This document shows, in pieces, positions 61,279-64,000 of a stretch of DNA of 64,000 nucleotides; the first letter of the stretch is position 1, and each line of letters starts with the position of its first letter. The DNA is taken from contig NZ_JAVHLD010000006.1 in NCBI RefSeq assembly GCF_031082295.1, positions 62,001-126,000 on the forward strand, in the 5' to 3' direction. This stretch comes from Humidesulfovibrio sp. Lineage in GTDB: Bacteria > Desulfobacterota > Desulfovibrionia > Desulfovibrionales > Desulfovibrionaceae. Position numbers and translations under genes: made by a program. The notes below the pieces were generated by a model. The model had not been told where the DNA came from. It saw only the letters and a list, made by a program, of their open reading frames with translations, and made no database searches.

Positions 61279-61297
61279 CCAGGGGCACTGCCCCTGG
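61279..61297. terminator. Perfect 8-bp hairpin between convergent genes
   Basis: CCAGGGGC-act-GCCCCTGG is a perfect 8-bp stem with a 3-nt loop, flanked by the GCCTCCGGCGG and ACCCCGG block. The gap is convergent, between the thioredoxin gene and the esterase gene, and an AT-rich stretch (attaaatattatttatttta) follows. A related degenerate version (ccggaggcaccccagg ... ccctggccgccgg) lies at 55180-55217. Confidence 0.5.
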
Positions 61298-61390
61298 ACC
61301 CCGGTCAATGGATTGATTAAATATTATTTATTTTAGGCATGTTAGACTTGAAAAACCGTCTCGAACTGCCAGGGCTCCCAAATCTATTCA

Positions 61391-62050
61391 CTACCGAACA
61401 GGCTGTTCGTCCTGCAGCAAGCGCAGCACGAATGGCAGCAGCCGGTCCGCGATGATTCGTGCGCCCTCGGCATTGGGATGCGCGCCGTCGGCCTGGACGT
61501 AGCGCGGGTCGCCGCGCACGCCGTCGCCGATGCGCGGATAGTACGCCACGCCATGCTTTTCCGCCAGGCGCCGGTAGATGCCCTCGAAGGCCGTCCGGTA
61601 GGCGTCCGTGCGTTTGATCCCGGCCCCGATTCCCGTCAGCAGGATGCGCGAGCCCCGCTTGCGCGCAAAAACCAAAACGGAGTCCAGGTTGGCTTCCACC
61701 CTTTCCAGTGCAAGCCGCTGGATCGCGTCGTTGGCTCCTAGTTCGACGATGAGCAGGTCCGGGGCGCGTGAAGCTTGCGGTGGGTAGAGGTCGGGCAGGC
61801 GAGCCAAGCCGCCTGCGGTGGTGTCGCCGCTGAGCCCCGCATTGACGACCTCGGACGGATGCCCGGCCCCGGCCAGCAGTCCTTGCAGCACAGCCGGGAA
61901 GGCCCGCTCGGCAGGCAGGCCGTAGCCTGCGGTGACGCTGTCACCCAGCACCAAGACCAGGGGCCGAGGGGGCTGCGCCGATGCGGGCACTGCGGCCCAG
62001 ACCGCAAGCAGCGCCAGGGCGATTCCGAACAGGCGCGCCCTAGGCCGCAT
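61391..62050 (-). CDS. tesA: TesA-like GDSL lysophospholipase/arylesterase
   Basis: A 219-aa secreted SGNH hydrolase. The signal peptide ends MRPRARLFGIALALLAVWAAVPASAQ. Block I is LVLGDSVTAGYG (catalytic Ser), block III is VELGANDAIQ, and block V is VQADGAHPNAEGARII (catalytic Asp and His). The 219-aa length is near TesA (about 210). Its start overlaps the 3' end of the RND pump gene by 11 bp, so they may share a transcript. It acts on lipid esters in the periplasm. Confidence 0.9.
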   Translation of the reverse strand: MRPRARLFGIALALLAVWAAVPASAQPPRPLVLVLGDSVTAGYGLPAERAFPAVLQGLLAGAGHPSEVVNAGLSGDTTAGGLARLPDLYPPQASRAPDLLIVELGANDAIQRLALERVEANLDSVLVFARKRGSRILLTGIGAGIKRTDAYRTAFEGIYRRLAEKHGVAYYPRIGDGVRGDPRYVQADGAHPNAEGARIIADRLLPFVLRLLQDEQPVR

Positions 62051-64000
62051 GGTCGCTCCTGCGCTGGTCCAGGTAGTACATCACCGGCACCACCATGCGC
62101 GAGAACAGCGTGGCCGCCACTTCTCCGGCCAGAAGCGAGAGGGCCAGTCCCTGGAAGATGGGGTCGAACAGGATGACGAAGGCCCCGGCCACCACGCTGA
62201 TGGCGGTGAGCAGCATGGGCCGGAAGCGCACCGCCCCGGCCTCGATGACCGAGTCCTCCAGGCTGTGGCCCTCCGAGCGCCGAAGGTTAATGAAGTCCAC
62301 GAGGATGATGGAGTTGCGCACCACGATGCCCGCCCCGGCGATGAAGCCGATCATGCTGGTGGCAGTGAAGAACGAGCCGGAGAGGGCGTGCGCCGGGATG
62401 ATGCCGATGAGCGAGAGCGGGATGGGCGACATGATGGCGATGGGCGTGGTGTAGGAGCCGAACCAGCCCACCACCAGGATGTAGATGAGGATCATGACCA
62501 CGCCGAAGGCCAGGCCCATGTCGCGGAAGACCTCGTAGGTGATCTGCCACTCGCCGTCCCACTTCATGCTGAAGTCGGCGCTGGAAAAGGGCATGCCGGT
62601 GCGCAGGCGCGGCAGCTCGCGCCTGTCGGAGGCCGAGGTCTGCCACGCGCCCTGGCCCTTGGCGGCCAGCTCGTCCAGGGCCGTGTCCATGCGCGCCATG
62701 CCGTACACAGGGCTTTCCTCGCGTCCGGCCATGTCGCCGGTGACGTAGACCACGGGCAGCATGTTCTTGTGGTAGATGGCCCCCGGCGTGGCGGCCTGCT
62801 CCAGGGTGGCCACCTGATCCAGGGACACGGCCTTTCCTCCGGGCGCAAGCCCCCCGCGCACCGGCACGGCCGCCAGTTCCGAGGCCGATGCTCGGCGCGA
62901 CAGCGGCAGGCGCACCACGATGGGCACGTCCTCGCGCGTGGTGGGATCGTGAAGCAGTCCGGCCTTCTCGCCGCCAAGGCTGGCCGAGACCACCAGTCGC
63001 GCCCGGTCCGGGTCCACGCCGTTCTTAAGGGCCTTGTCGGTCTGCACGCGGATGCGCGTCTCCGGCCTGGGGTCGTCCACGAACCAGTCCACGTCCACCA
63101 CATTCGGCGTGGAGGCGAAGACCTCCTTCACCTGCCTGGCCACGCGCTCGCGGCCTTCCCGCGTCGGTCCGTAGATCTCGGCCACCAAGGTTTGGAGCAC
63201 CGGAGGCCCCGGCGGCACCTCCACCACCTTGATGCGGGCACCGAGCTTGCTGGCCGTAGGCAGCATGGCCTCGCGCACGCGCTTGGCGATTTCGTGGCTG
63301 GAGGCGCTGCGCTTGCCGCGCGGCACCAGATTGACCTGGATTTCGCCCTGCTCCGGGTTCTGACGCAGGTAGTAGTGGCGCACCAGCCCGTTGAAGGAGA
63401 ATGGCGCGGCGCAGCCCGCGTAGAGTTGTGCGTCGGTGACCTCCGGCTGGTCCAGGGCGACTCGGGAGAGCTGCTCCGCCGCCGAGAGGGTGCCCTCCAG
63501 CGGCGTGCCCTGTGGCATGTCCACCACGATTTCGAACTCGGCCTTGTTGTCAAAGGGCAGCATCTTCACCAGCACCAGCTTAAGCGGGAAGAACAGCACC
63601 GCCCCCGCGAGCAGCCCGCCCACCGAGAGCAGAAATTTGCGGCGGTAGCCCGGCTCGGTGATGAGCCTGCGCATGGTGCGGCGGTACATCTGGGTGAAGC
63701 GGTCATCGTGGGTCTCGTGCTCGCTGTTTCCGGCGGGCTTGAGCAGCTTGAGCGATGTCCAGGGCGTGATGACAAAGGCCACGGCCATGGAGAGCAGCAT
63801 GGCCACGCTGGCGCCCACGGGCATGGGCCGCATGTAAGGTCCCATGAGGCCTCCAACGAATCCCATGGGCATGATGGCCGCGATGACCGTGAAGGTGGCC
63901 AGCACGAGCGGGGCGCGCACCTCATTCACGGCTTCGGTAATGACTTGGACAAAGGGCCTGCCCTGGGAGCCAGGCAGGCGCACGTGGCGCACGATGTTCT
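62040..64000 (-). CDS. RND-family efflux pump, C-terminal part (truncated by window end)
   Basis: The visible 653 residues are the C-terminal two thirds of an inner-membrane RND permease. The open frame continues past base 64000 (preceding residues NIV), so GTG 63992 is not the start. Near the cut is HVRLPGSQGRPFVQVITEAVNEVRAPLVLATFTVIAAIMPMGFVGGLMGPY, the end of the first membrane half. A large periplasmic part follows, then a second membrane half with FGVVMILIYILVVGWFGSYTTP, ATSMIGFIAGAGIVVRNSIILVDF and ARFRPMLLTAISVVAGA-like sequence. It belongs to the HAE1-type multidrug or related branch; the substrate is unknown. Confidence 0.92.
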   Translation of the reverse strand, partial: NIVRHVRLPGSQGRPFVQVITEAVNEVRAPLVLATFTVIAAIMPMGFVGGLMGPYMRPMPVGASVAMLLSMAVAFVITPWTSLKLLKPAGNSEHETHDDRFTQMYRRTMRRLITEPGYRRKFLLSVGGLLAGAVLFFPLKLVLVKMLPFDNKAEFEIVVDMPQGTPLEGTLSAAEQLSRVALDQPEVTDAQLYAGCAAPFSFNGLVRHYYLRQNPEQGEIQVNLVPRGKRSASSHEIAKRVREAMLPTASKLGARIKVVEVPPGPPVLQTLVAEIYGPTREGRERVARQVKEVFASTPNVVDVDWFVDDPRPETRIRVQTDKALKNGVDPDRARLVVSASLGGEKAGLLHDPTTREDVPIVVRLPLSRRASASELAAVPVRGGLAPGGKAVSLDQVATLEQAATPGAIYHKNMLPVVYVTGDMAGREESPVYGMARMDTALDELAAKGQGAWQTSASDRRELPRLRTGMPFSSADFSMKWDGEWQITYEVFRDMGLAFGVVMILIYILVVGWFGSYTTPIAIMSPIPLSLIGIIPAHALSGSFFTATSMIGFIAGAGIVVRNSIILVDFINLRRSEGHSLEDSVIEAGAVRFRPMLLTAISVVAGAFVILFDPIFQGLALSLLAGEVAATLFSRMVVPVMYYLDQRRSDHAA

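Overview
The window is GC-rich, densely coded bacterial chromosome. The largest stretch without a gene is about 290 bp. Gene content (CobD-CobQ, QueD, TrxC-like thioredoxin, many radical SAM enzymes, a large LPS/O-antigen island, c-di-GMP proteins) suggests a deltaproteobacterium of the Desulfovibrio type. This is inferred from gene content and style; no rRNA or other phylogenetic marker is present.

Left flank (1-18.4 kb). This part holds a 3' gene fragment, a two-domain GNAT acetyltransferase, a small exported coiled-coil/His-rich protein, a two-gene operon of a hydantoinase A-like ATPase and a histone-deacetylase-family hydrolase with a cysteine-pair tail, a degenerate EAL protein divergent from a REC-PAS-GGDEF-EAL regulator, a Cache-HAMP-PAS histidine kinase, a membrane protein with a degenerate spermidine-synthase-like core, a cyclase/kynurenine-formamidase-like hydrolase overlapping an EamA transporter, a DUF3795 protein, and a secreted caspase-PDZ protein.

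Surface-polysaccharide island (18.6-55.2 kb). Two paralogous giant membrane proteins lie within the island (18617-21172 on minus, 47595-50186 on plus). The left edge makes a CDP-linked, C-methylated 6-deoxysugar (CDP-glucose 4,6-dehydratase, 3,5-epimerase, C-methyltransferase). The matching glucose-1-phosphate cytidylyltransferase sits about 27 kb away at the right edge, beside a sugar aminotransferase, an MsbA-like ABC exporter and a GT9 (heptosyltransferase-like) enzyme. In between is a minus-strand block with a radical SAM enzyme, a B12-radical SAM enzyme, an aminotransferase and a flippase-like protein. It is followed by a long minus-strand run (47.4 to 30.9 kb) of a glycosyltransferase, a protein of unknown function, GNAT, KAS III, ACP, CmcI-like methyltransferase, SIS isomerase, radical SAM, HAD phosphatase, APH-like kinase, split transketolase, methyltransferase, radical SAM, a cytidylyltransferase-PfkB kinase fusion with HldE domains in reversed order, a deoxyhypusine-synthase-like protein, a WbuC cupin, a methyltransferase and a GT2. 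Taken together, the transketolase, SIS, kinase, HAD and nucleotidyltransferase genes look like a self-contained route to an unusual nucleotide-activated higher sugar (heptose-like). This is the best candidate here for an undescribed system.

Right flank (55.2-64 kb). This part holds a CobD-CobQ fusion, a TIM-barrel isomerase-like protein, queD overlapping dtd, a cNMP-binding protein, a TrxC-like thioredoxin, a TesA-like lipase/esterase overlapping an RND efflux pump gene, and the end of the window inside that RND gene. Function calls rest on motif recognition by eye; no database search was run.
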